From: Mesostigma viride
Lineage: Eukaryota > Streptophyta > Mesostigmatophyceae > Mesostigmatales > Mesostigmataceae
Reading direction: 5' to 3'
DNA: 64,000 bases
Assembly: GCA_009746045.1 (NCBI GenBank)
Contig: RPFO01000076.1
Span: 4,519,775-4,583,774 of the forward strand
In this document: positions 53,145-63,408 of the stretch, piece by piece
How the letters are laid out: every line of letters begins with the position of its first letter
Position numbering within the stretch: the stretch's first letter is position 1
Notes under the pieces: model-generated
Told to the model about the DNA's origin: nothing
Seen by the model: the letters and a program-made list of their open reading frames with translations, nothing else
The model's database searches: none
Position numbers and translations under genes: made by a program

Positions 53145-54498
53145 CACCACCCACACTCCGCCTCTTAGACGATGCCGAGGTCAACTACCCTCCTTCAGGC
53201 CGCTTCAAGCTGCTCGGCAGTTGGCTTCCCGACTGCGAGGACGACATGACGACACGGATCGGCATGGCGTGGGCGCAACTCCATGACCACCGCCGCTGGT
53301 GGAGCAACCCCGCCCTACCCCGGATCGTCAAGCGTGACCTCTTCAAGGTCGTCATTCTGACGATCCTGACCTACGGCGCCGAGACGTGGACACTGATGCA
53401 GGAGCTGGAGCAACGACTCGACGGTAACGTCACCAAGATGCTGCGCAAGGCCCTTAACACACATTCCCTTTGGTTTGCACATTTGTAATCGGATTTCTCT
53501 GAAAATAGTTTATTAAACAGAATGCGGGAAAGAAAGGGCCGCCACAACCTTGTGGCTGTACATGCAGAGTCTGAGGCTTGGTAGACGAATGGGGACGACT
53601 TGTTTACCGGGGAATCCTACTGGCAACTAGCTTTGCCTTTTGTAAGTCAGGCGCCGTTTGTTTGAACGGCCGGTCATGTGTGGAATGCTGACGGAAGTTG
53701 CGTCAAAAAGCTGTAATAAAATCTGATGTAACCAGCACTCACCAATTGATTGGTGTGCTGCTTGGTTGGGTAGTGTGTTCAGGGTTGCATTCGAAGAGTA
53801 CACATGGCCTGACAGCTCAGACGTGTGACAGATGAGCTGGCTGGCTGAATTATTAAATTGTCAGCGTTAGGATATTTCTGGTTTTGCCGTTTTCCATTTT
53901 GACGGTAGGCTTGATAAGCATGGTCGGCGGGTTGTGACCCGTAATTGTTTCTTCCCACCCATCCCAAGTGTCATAATGAGGATTTGTACGCTGATTTGCC
54001 CTATGTTTCCCACATTATTAGGCACTGTCAGGCTCCTGGGCCTAGCCGGGCACCTGGCCCGCACAGATCAGGTAGATACATCAGATAGACTAGCTGGCAC
54101 CAAGCCCGCCCAGCCTGGGCGATATGTCCTCACCTGGTGTGCCCCCGGCCGCGCGCGGCAGGGCCGCCACCCGTGGACTTTTCGTGATAGACTCGGCATG
54201 GACATGTGCTACACTAGACGTGACGGGCTCACCCCCGGGCAGCCTCCTGGTTTGTCTGTAATATGGAGGCAGATGGTGCGCAAGGATAGATGGCAAGTAG
54301 TGATAAAGGAGACCACCCCCAAGCCTGTGGGGGCTCCGCGTGTGACCAAGGATGGCATTCATAGCGATTCGGGCCGCGGTGCCCACACCCCTGTAACTAG
54401 GACCTAGATAGCTTATACCATCCATTCCATCCCATGTTCCCCTCCCACTGAGGACTTATGCTCACGTGACGCAGTCACGTGTCTATTAATTAATTAAT
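53145..54498 (+). mobile_element. 5'-truncated LINE with a 484-base insert
   Basis: RT C-terminal sequence (53,145-53,484) and the 3' part (53,977-54,498, including the hairpin and TTAA tail) belong to one copy. It is interrupted at 53,489-53,972 by unrelated DNA. TAAT flanks that insert on both sides (53,485-53,488 and 53,973-53,976). The copy itself has the 12-base duplication described at 53,133. Confidence 0.8.
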
Positions 54499-54500
54499 TA

Positions 54501-54730
54501 ATGCTTCGTAACACGCGCGGGAGCGGCAGCGGGAGTGGGGCGGGGGCGGGGAATGGCGTTGGTGAGGCAAGGGCGGATACGGGAGGCCCCGCCAGCGTCG
54601 TGCCAGAGGGACAGGCAATCCCAATGGCAGAGGGCGCCAATGGCAGGAGGGCATCCATCCGGAAGGGGAAGGAGGTGGCACAAGGGGAGGAGCGTGCGGG
54701 GTGCACTAGGAACTCAGGGGTGGTAAAAAA
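54501..54730 (+). pseudogene. N-terminus of LTR-D gag, cut off
   Basis: An ATG in the target duplication opens MLRNTRGSGSGSGAGAGNG ... GEERAGCTRNSG. Before the LINE inserted it lay 47 bases after the stop of the LTR-D ORF1. The Gly/Ser/Ala-rich start parallels that of gag in the LTR-A element (MAEGRRSKGPASGNNNGG), which also follows ORF1. The frame runs into low-complexity DNA at about 54,720 and ends at 54,800. Confidence 0.4.
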
Positions 54731-55045
54731 TACCACTTTTATCACTTTTTATCACTTTTTATCACTTTTTATCACTTTTTACCACCCACAAGTGGTATAA
54801 AGTGGTAAAAAGAGATAAAAAGTGGTAAAAAGTGATAAAAAGTGATAAAAAATACCACCTAAAGCGACTTTTACCACCTAAGAACGGAGGTGGTAAAAGT
54901 GGTAAAAGGTGGAAAATGGAGGTAAAAAGTGGTAAAAAGTGGTAAGAAGTGGTAAAAAGTGGTAAAAAGTGGTAAAAAGTGATAAAAAGTGGCCAAAGTG
55001 GTAAAAAGAACACCACAACGAGCACAAAAGTGGTAAAAAATACAA
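54720..55045. repeat. GTGGTAAAAA minisatellite with inverted orientation
   Basis: Five TTTTTATCAC units (54,738-54,785) are followed by more than a dozen GTGGTAAAAA/GTGATAAAAA units in the opposite orientation. It can fold back on itself. Confidence 0.85.
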
Positions 55046-55173
55046 GGGCTGAACCGACAACAAGTCAGTTTAGGCCCAAACAATGAATGATGCATCTTTA
55101 TTCAACATAATATCGGCATGATTACACTTGTGTGCAGCATCTAATGAGGCCGCAAAATGCTGGCGCAGCAGCA

Positions 55174-58100
55174 TCAATCAGAATCATCCTTGGCATAACT
55201 ACCGTTAAAATCACTGTCATTCCCCTCGTTGCTAGGGGTTTGTTCTCTATAGTCCCTGACCATGCGCGCGCGTGCACTTGTGCGCAACGGGGGCATGGGC
55301 TCCTTCCCCTTGTGTGATGCAGGCGCCAAAGCCTCAGATTTCTTCTTTCTCTTGCGAGGCGGGGCTGCGCGTGAGGGTTCTGCCGCCGTGGTTGCCGGCG
55401 CGGGCTGCCGTTCAGCGGGCGGCTTCTTTTTCTTGCGAGGCGGGGCTGCGCGTGAAGGTCCTGCCACCGTGGTTGCCGGCGCGGGCTGCCGTTCATCAGG
55501 CGGCTTCTTTTTCTTGCGCGGCGGGGCTGCGCATGAAGGTCGTGCCGCCGTGCTCGCTGGCGCGGGCGGCGGATCAGCGGGCGGCGGTTCAGCGGGCGGC
55601 CGTTCAGCGGGCGGCTCAGGTGGGAAGTACCTGATGTCTTCCTGCCACCTTGTCGCCGTGCTTTGGAAAAACTCGTTCTCCAAAGCCCACCCGGTTGCCA
55701 GGTGACGGGGCAGCTTGCAGTGAATGACCGAAAGCTGGGGCTGATGCCGTGGGTCCAGCACAAACCCAACAGAGCTAACAGATGTTGGCCACACTAGCTT
55801 TGCCGTGCGTGGTGCCTCGGCGCTGCGGACCAACACCAAGCGTTGATCCCGAATGTAAGCCACCTCCGATGCATCGAAAAGCTCTACTCTCAGCACAAGC
55901 TGTTGAGTCCACTTCCCCACCGGCTGCACCAGCTTCGCCACGAGAATGTGGGTCAGGTAGCCGTACTGAGTGCTGCTTCCCTCCTTACGGTAGGCTACAC
56001 CACAGTTTGCAGTCCGCCATGCTTGCTTCCTGTCGTCAGCTTCTTTTGTCCGGTAATTGAAACCGTACAAGTGCACCCTGTCATACTCCTCAGCCTTAAG
56101 CTGCACGCCGGCTGCTGCAGCCTGGACAAGCTCCGGGACCAGCGGCTGCTGGTTGAGTCCGATCCAGTCTTTGAGCCATGAGAGGTCGCTGCACAAGGGC
56201 CGCCTGCATGCACATCGTATACAAAGCAAGATAGCAATGCAAGAAATTAGAATAACGGCAGTAGTCCTTGGAAATCATATGAAGTTCCATATACTGAAAG
56301 AAAATCAGCTCAAAGAATAGCAACTTACAATAATAGGACAGCGGCGTCTTACCAGTAGGCCTCATCGCCCCTGACTTCGGGATCTTTGTACTCCGCATTG
56401 GGCAGCGCATACTCCAACAAAATGGCGCCCACTTCATCAGATTCCGCGTTGGTGAAAGTGTAGAAATTCTTGCGGCTGCGCCCCCCCAACTCGACCTTCT
56501 TGGACGGGTCTGCGTGGATGACGTCCTAGATGTAGTAGCGGTCTTTTGGCTGAAAGAAAAAAAAGAAAGCAAACAAGACATTGCAAGCAGCGCACACAAA
56601 TATGCAAAGAAATTAGCTGCATGCAGCACAAGACCGGGCCACAAGCAGCGCGTACATAACACTACTAAATCTGCACACAACTCCATTAAAAAAAAAAAAT
56701 CGGTCACTAGCGTGTACTTACCATCCCGGTTTTCACCATGTGATAGGCCAGATGGGTCAGCGCCTCAGACTTGCGATATGCTCCGTCCATGGAGCTCTCC
56801 ACATTGACATTGGACAGCTTAGCTTTCATGATGGCCCCCATCATCCGCTCGCCCGACGCCATGGTGCGGGTGTCACATCGACCCAACAAGGGGATTTGCT
56901 GGGCCAGGTGAGCCATCATATGAACAGATTTTGCCATCTCATCAGACGCTGGCGCTATACGCTCCATCGCCACAGCAGCTTAAGCAAAAACATCTCGCCG
57001 CAGTCATCCAACTCCTGCTGAGTCGCCGGGCCGCTAGAAAACACAAAGTCCCAGGCCGCTGATTGAAGGAGAAATGCATGCCGTGCATCGTCATCTAACC
57101 GCCCACGCAAGATGGTTGGGAGTTGCTTGCAAAAGTAGAGGATTTTGTCACGCGTCTTGGATTTTTCAGTACTCTTCGCATCGCAGAGCAAGCCACTGAT
57201 CCGGCCGGTGAAGTAGTCGGGTAGGCTATGCGCCATGATGTCATCGAGACCTGCGCATTACTGTAACGTGCCAAGCCAATCGGCCAGACACGTTGGATCG
57301 TTTCTATCTACGGGACTATCGTCCCGGTTTGTTGCCTGCCTGAGTAGGAAGGGAGATCACTATTCTATGGGCTACTTGCTGTCATCACAGCGTAGGCCCA
57401 GAAGCATTATATCAATTACCTTCTTGTATTCTTGCAGTTGCAGTTGTACAAGGTTGTGTGTCGAACACAATTGTATTAAAAGGAATAGATTCGTAGCTCA
57501 GATTAACTGAGGTGGGTGAGTCGGCGGATTGGAGGACGACTGTCTTGTCCATCGTCCTTGCACGCCTTTATGCCAAGCAGTGCCACTAGGTCGGCACTGC
57601 TGTTCCCATCTTTGTGGCCCGGAACATTCCATGCGAATATTCCACGCTTAATTTCCGTTACTGTAGTGGGCCGAACTACGGGTCGAACATAGGGCTGATC
57701 GACCTCTAACAATGTCCGTGGTAACCATCGTTACGTTATTATGCCATCGGACACACATCCATTGATATATATCCCAATGTCACCAATACTACTCTAGTAG
57801 ATCTCGACTGTCGGCACACTCATATACACAAGCAGAGGTGTGCCGGAAGGTATGGACTTCAAACCACCTTAGGTATCTATCTCTTTTTGCACGTATATTT
57901 TTTATACCATATTTCTTTTGCCAAACTTTCTCGTGCTCACTAGGCTCGACCCTAGTCGGCACGCTACAATTACAACCACACGCAAAAAAATAACACATAG
58001 TAGTAACACGACAGCCGAAAAAAATAGTCAGTCCTATGTAAATCACACAGACCATAGTCAGTCCTACATATCAAATTTCCAAATTACGGGAAAAAAAAAA

Positions 58101-58243
58101 AACCAATGTCACACTTACGCTTGACATCAGCCTTTTCCTCAGCCGTCAGCTGGAACCCGGGGCGCGGTGCTGGCGCCCTCTTCTTCTTGCGGCCTTTCTT
58201 CGGTGGACTTTGGTGGTCTCCCTCCGGTGGAGGGTCTCCCTCC
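55174..58243 (-). pseudogene. CACTA-like transposase, 3' part with introns
   Basis: Exons by splice signals: 58,243-58,119 (truncated at its 5' side by LTR-B), 57,250-56,722, 56,549-56,353 and 56,203-55,174. GTAAGT-type donors and CAG acceptors are in place. Exon 2 has SGERMMGAIMKAKLSNVNVESSMDGAY, like the DUF4218 region of CACTA proteins. The later part (YGFNYRTKEADDRKQAWR, YGYLTHILVAKL) matches their C-terminal architecture. The end has three repeats of about 26 residues rich in Lys/Arg (APPRKKKKPP), probably nuclear targeting. An in-frame TAG at the start of exon 3 and a frame change near 56,985 suggest inactivity. Confidence 0.5.
57251..58118. other. Intron or insert within the CACTA-like gene
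   Basis: 868 bases between two exon-like parts. It holds no clear gene. A 69-residue minus-strand frame (57,503-57,712) is not convincing. Confidence 0.4.
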
Positions 58244-58935
58244 AGTTAACGTTTCTAAACGCAATGTATAGGATATGGTTGCAATGCAGCAATGTGTGAA
58301 TGTGGTTGGAACGGAGCTTTGTTAAAATTGGATAATGTTACAGAGCTCACACACTTGAGGCTTGTACACGAGTTTGCCAAGTCAAGGCAACACACGTGAG
58401 GCGGGCTCGCAAGAGATGCCCAATTGGCACTGGCCTATTCTTTATATACTTGTGCACTGTGCTTGCTAGTCCTGAGCAGCCTAGGAGGCCTGCTCAGTAA
58501 TAACACTCCCGGTACAGTATTCACTACCTGTACAGCGCCCAGTTCCTATACAGTAGGTCTGCCATACAGGTACAGTGACCACAGAGCACAGTCCACAGTG
58601 ACTATTGCATCTGCACCTAGAAGTCCAGGACTAAACCTGCGGTACCAACAGACCACAGGTTAAGGTTCCTATTTCCTGCGTACGACGTATTAATCCAATA
58701 CCGTCGTAGGTTCAGCACCTAATTCCTGTCAGCCCAGGAATTACTGTCGACCCCATATGTCGTCGGCAAATATTCACGTCCGACTTAGAAGAACAGCCGG
58801 CTCGCGCTCGCGCGCGACCGGGAAGTCGGAACGCCATAACTTTCTTGATACTTGTCGGAATGAACTCGTTCCGGTGCCGCTGGAATCGCAGAGATATGCC
58901 GAATCAGGAACACGCCAATGCGCTTGGCGTTAACT
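58244..58935 (-). repeat. LTR-B, 3' LTR
   Basis: 692 bases with inverted termini AGTTAACG ... CGTTAACT, matching the solo copy at 26,347-27,046. It is preceded in element direction by the purine tract at 58,936-58,955. Confidence 0.8.
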
Positions 58936-58955
58936 CCAATCCTTTCTTTTCTTGA

Positions 58956-59687
58956 GCTGTAGCAGCTCACACAAGTCTACATACAAACACACACAATGGG
59001 TACTGGACATCCTCCCCGACTACAAGCCACAACCCGCTGGGCATGACAGTCAGCTTGGATTCCTTATTATATGTACATAGCACCCATACTGGTTCAGGAG
59101 CACAAACAAATTACAATGAGTCCCTATCCCTTCACGGGAGGCTCGTTGTGTTACCCATGTACAAGAGGTTGGCCAACTGTGGCAGCCCATAGGTGTTCAG
59201 CTAAGAACTTGAGAAGTATGTACAACCTTCAGGACCTTAGGCGAAACCCCACAGATCACCCACAACAGCTCATCAGAAAACATTGCTGACCCCCAGACGG
59301 GAGTCGGCGCTGGTCTGCTGCCCCTTATCGAACCAGACACAACATCTACGCGAAGCACATGTAAAACACAAGCTCCTCTATACTCATTCCAACCGTGGAA
59401 AATCAGGGGACCTGTCGCCACCTCACCAGCATGGTGGTGGATGGGTCAGCCAGTCCGTGAAACTCCGCCTTAAGACGGCACCAGGGAATCGAACCCCGCC
59501 CACAAACCACAGATCTGGGGAAACCTCAGACTGAGATGAAAACCCCAGATAGACATCTCTCCATCAGAGACAATGTCAGACATTCCCACACCAGAGACAT
59601 GTCTCACCCCTCAAGGTGTGCTCAGGATTATGTACAATCAAGCTCCCAGCCTGATATCCAGAGACTTAAGCACCCAGCTCTCAGCTT
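58956..59687. other. 3' untranslated region of the LTR-B element
   Basis: No gene. It is the counterpart of 15,226-16,134 in the LTR-A element. Confidence 0.5.
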
Positions 59688-60515
59688 TTAGACAGATAGA
59701 CCGACTTGACAGTCAGCATTCATGAGCTTCCTCAGTACATTGTACTGGGCTGGGGCCTTGTGTGGCAGCTTGGTCAATGCATCAGCAGGGTTCTCCTCGC
59801 CAGGGATATGCTTCAAGTCAACCAAACTGGCCAACTCCTTCAGCAACAAATAATCCAGGTCCCGGCTTCTGGCCAGCTGCTTGTGAACAAACTGGACCAT
59901 ACCCATGCTGTCTGTTAGCAACAACGTCTCCATCTGCAAGGTCCAAGGGGTAACTGAAGCCAGCTCCAGCATTAACTCCTTTATGTACAAGCTGGACTGG
60001 ATCCCCTCGCATATGGCCCTGCATTCTGCCACATCTGAACTGATACAGACCCTCTTCTGCAGTCTGCTGTACCAGCTGAACAAACTTGCCCTGCTCTGAT
60101 AAAAAGCAAACAGAGCAGCAGATCTCCCCCTGACCTTGGTAACCTGGCGAGCATCCATGGAACTGTCAACAAAGATCTCCAAGGTGATAGGCTGGGCAAA
60201 GTCAATCCCAGACAAAATCAGATCAGGGGTACTCTCCACCAATCGGGCTATGACTCGAGGCTTCTCATCCTCAAGCACCTCATCAGGCATTCTGCTATGG
60301 ACCATCAAAGACGGACCACAGATGCTGGCAAACCAGGCCCACATGCCTCTCAACTCAGGTCCTGCAGCCTGGGTGATCTTCTCTGGCAAGGCCTTCACAA
60401 TGGTCTGTTTATAATCTCCTCCAGCCTGAAGCCTGATACTCCACTCCCCATCCCTCCTGAACAGGGTAGCCTGCATTCCACAGAACACTACAGGCTTGTT
60501 GGGCTCCTGCCACAA
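59688..60515 (-). CDS. Copia-like RNase H, uninterrupted
   Basis: 275 residues. The RT-RNase H connection is followed by LEIFVDSSMDARQVTKVRG, KRVCISSDVAECRAICEG, LLLTDSMGMVQFVHKQLARSR and the closing KHIPGEENPADALTK, the full copia RNase H pattern. It is about 60% alike in visible motifs to the LTR-A domain at 16,135-16,784, so the elements are related but distinct families. The Met at 60,515 is internal: upstream pol is missing. Confidence 0.85.
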   Translation of the reverse strand: MWQEPNKPVVFCGMQATLFRRDGEWSIRLQAGGDYKQTIVKALPEKITQAAGPELRGMWAWFASICGPSLMVHSRMPDEVLEDEKPRVIARLVESTPDLILSGIDFAQPITLEIFVDSSMDARQVTKVRGRSAALFAFYQSRASLFSWYSRLQKRVCISSDVAECRAICEGIQSSLYIKELMLELASVTPWTLQMETLLLTDSMGMVQFVHKQLARSRDLDYLLLKELASLVDLKHIPGEENPADALTKLPHKAPAQYNVLRKLMNADCQVGLSV

Positions 60516-60524
60516 TACCTTGCC

Positions 60525-61018
60525 AGTTAGTCTAAGTCTCCCGCCTGTAGCCTAAGTGGACACGTGCCAGCACCGCCGGCGCCCAATTGGGTACTGGGAC
60601 GGTGCTGGACTAGAGCAGTCGTGGCATGGACACGTGGCTAGACTCAGTATGTGATGAGCCGGTACCTCAGTACCGGGACTGTAGTTGTCATGTTAGGACT
60701 GACTAGATCAGGTTGTAACTGATAGCTAGGCTAGTCCGTCCAGGATCAGTAAGTTAGGCTTAACTTACGCAAAGTCTGGTCAGCCGCAATTGACGGCTGA
60801 CCAGCAGTATAAGTGCCATTCTATCCTAATGCCAAGGTGTCTCGTCGTCTCCACACTGGCCATTTGGCATCGTTTGCGTGCACTGAGTTTCCCAAGCTCT
60901 CAGCCTGCACTATTACTTGCATTAAAAAGCACTCCGTGAGGTGTGCATTTTTTGACGACGAGCGTTCAAGCGTTCATTTCGCGAAAACCCATTTCTTTTC
61001 TACCCACATTTTGGAACA
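60525..61018 (+). repeat. 5' LTR and leader of the LTR-E element (putative)
   Basis: It starts AGTTAGTC directly after the broken LTR-B element and reaches to the ATG at 61,019. It includes palindromic words such as GGTCAGCCGCAATTGACGGC and a CAGTATAAGTGCC TATA-like site (60,802-60,815). Only one copy is in the window, so the ends are not confirmed. Confidence 0.45.
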
Positions 61019-62735
61019 ATGGCTCCCAAGGCTCCGAACAACAAGGGCAAGGCCCTGATGGGCGCGACCTCCTCAGTCAGACGAGGAGGCGCCATCAGTC
61101 ACGCAGTATCAGTCGTCCTCGTCCCCGTTGTCTGACGACTCGGGGACATCCGACTCGGATTTGGCGAGTTTGCGCCAGGAAATTCTGGACCGGAACACCC
61201 GGGATGAGACACACCCAGATGACGTTGAGGAGGATGATTCGTCGTATAGGGACGTTGTGCAGGAAGTGGTGCGCATCCCTCTCATGCGTCGGGTGAGGGG
61301 TTCGACGCCGGTGGTGGCACGTGCTCCGCGGGGTCCGCCATATGCACCATGTGGTGCGGGGCCGGGCGTCACCTCGTCGGGTGAGAAGACTGGCGGGGAG
61401 TCGGGCGAGGAGTCCGAGTCCAGCTCTCTCGGCTTGTTTGGCATGCAGCCCTCGTCGGCAGATGAGGCACGCTCGGCGCAGGTGGAAGCCGACGCTGCAC
61501 TGGCACGTCGCATTGCTGAGCAGGAGTCAGCAGAGGAGAGGCGGCAGGATCTGCGGTCACGTGAGAGGGCAATGCAGATGGAGGATGCTGCAAGGGTCCG
61601 CGCGGCCCTGAGGAGGCCGGCCTCGTCGACCTACGAGGTGGTCAGGCGGGGCGACCTGGCGTGTTTTCAACGTCTTTGCAGGTCTGAGACGATCCCGCGG
61701 GAGATCGACGGGGTTCTCCAAGAGTCCGAGTTTTCCCTGACGGGACCGTCGGCTTCGGACGCTGAAGACCTGGTAGAGATGACACCAGCCATGCAGGAGC
61801 GCGAGAAGGAGGCCAAGCGGAGGCTGGAGGTCTTCAAGGCGGAGAGGGCGAAGAAGCAGCGCAGGCGCGAGGCGATTGAGCAGAGGAAGCTGCGCGAGCA
61901 GCAAGAGCGCGACAGGGCGGAGGCGCTCACGGCGAGGATTAGGGTGAAGATGTCTCACACCAAGGTGAGGTGTGAGCGTCTGACCCGCGACATGAAGTCC
62001 TGGAAATACAGGAAGGTCGCCGAGCTGGCACCACTGCAGGGGCCGGCTCGTAGGGAAGCCGAGGAGCGCTACCGCCGGAAGCTGGCCATCTGGGAGGCGA
62101 GCGTCGGTAGGCTGGAGCGGCGTATGCTCAAGCAGCGACGCCGTATGTCCAAGAACATCAAGAAGGCTGCTGTGAGGGGATGCATGGGGGAGGCGGTAAG
62201 AGCTGAGTTTGGTTTAATGCCGGATGAGCGGATTTCCACCGAGCAATTGTACCATTTTTTGTCGCAGCCCACGCACACCATCTCTAACAGAGATGGTACA
62301 GCGGCGAGAACCAGGGTGACGCACCGGGGCGAACCCGGTCCAGCGACATTGTCGCACCGGGAGGACATCCGGAGGCAACTCCAGCTGGCCCAGCAGATGC
62401 TGGACGAGGGGAGGGAGCTCACCCCGGCGGAGCATGGCAGGCTAGCCGACACGGTGGCGAGGCTGGTGGCCTCGCTGAAGCCAGCAAAGCGAAGGGCACC
62501 GGAGGAGGCATGCACGCCACAGCCAAAACGTAGGAGGGACGAGGGGGAGGATGACGGAGAGAGGGGGGGCAACCAGGGCGGGGGAGGACACGGCACCCAA
62601 GAGTCTGCACCAACACGTCACGAGGGCGGGGAGCGGCAGCAGCAGCAGCAGCAGCAACAGCAACAGCAGCAGCAGCAGCAGCAGCCACCTGCAGGAACGA
62701 CCACAACCTCCAACATGGCCTTGTGTAGGAGTTAG
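61019..62735 (+). CDS. Gag-like ORF of the LTR-E element, truncated by LTR-D
   Basis: ATG 61,019 (MAPKAPNNKGKALMG) needs one frame change near 61,060 to join the long frame (DEEAPSVTQYQSSSSPLSDD) that runs to 62,735. The protein is highly charged, with long Arg/Glu-rich helices (LEVFKAERAKKQRRREAIEQ; RRKLAIWEASVGRLERRML), a folded-looking part (FGLMPDERISTEQLYHFL) and a poly-Gln run near the end. There is no zinc knuckle or protease. The final codons AGG AGT TAG come from the LTR-D inserted at 62,730, so the natural C-terminus is lost. Confidence 0.6.
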
Positions 62736-63377
62736 CATTTTGGGCAACCAATATGCTAAGTGGATGCAGTTTGGAAAGACCTTTCCAACGCCGTGCTGAC
62801 CGCCTGAAACAGACAAGGGACAAGAAAGATATGAGGTCCCGAAGTCCTAGCCGTCCGTGGCCGACTGGGGTACAGTCCTCTGGTGTAGTGGACAGGACAC
62901 GTGGCAGGCCGTGCCTGCGCAGGCTTAGCCTGACTATCACGTGACTGTGGTCCACGTAGACCAGAGGAGCAGCAGCCTGTGACTGGTGGGCTACAGGAAC
63001 TGGCACAGGTCTGCAAGGATACTAGGCCTTGCAGGCTTGTGACAGGTCCTGTACTTCCTAGGTTGCAGAGTCTAGGCAAATCCAGTTCGTCCTGGCTCTG
63101 CACTGATGCCAGTGGACGTTGAGGATTTGCTTGCCTGCCTGCACGTGCCTCGTCACGCCGATGGGAACGAGGAACAACGCAAAGGATATAGCTTGGTCAT
63201 GGGGGATGACCAGCTATCTTGGCAAGCACGAACCGAGGCTCCCACATTGGACGTGGAACCGCTCACCGTGGTCGTGGCTTGGTGCACGGGTTAAAAGGTT
63301 GCTGCCTTGCAACTTTGGCTCATCCCGTTGTGTGGCGTGAGAGACCAGGAACTCACAGTTCTGGCTGCTCGCTAACT
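62730..63377 (+). repeat. LTR-D, copy 2
   Basis: 648 bases, starting AGTTAGCATTTTGGGC and ending GCTAACT. It is followed by CGTACTATTGC and, 21 bases later, the ATG of ORF1. AGTT...AACT termini as in LTR-A and LTR-B. Confidence 0.7.
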
Positions 63378-63408
63378 CGTACTATTGCATTTCTGTTTGC
63401 AAGGTTTC

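Larger units (their letters stand above)
58244..60524 (-). mobile_element. Truncated copia-like element (LTR-B element)
   Basis: In element direction the RNase H part (60,515-59,688), an untranslated stretch, a purine tract and a 3' LTR. Its 5' part was removed or separated by the LTR-E element that starts at 60,525. The LTR lies in the first exon-like part of the CACTA-like gene; CCTCC precedes it. Confidence 0.75.

Noticed and set aside
57503-57712. 69-codon minus-strand ORF inside the CACTA-like gene
   Set aside because: A short fragment with a possible nuclease-like phrase (FAWNVPGHKDG) but no start context, no continuation and no splice links.
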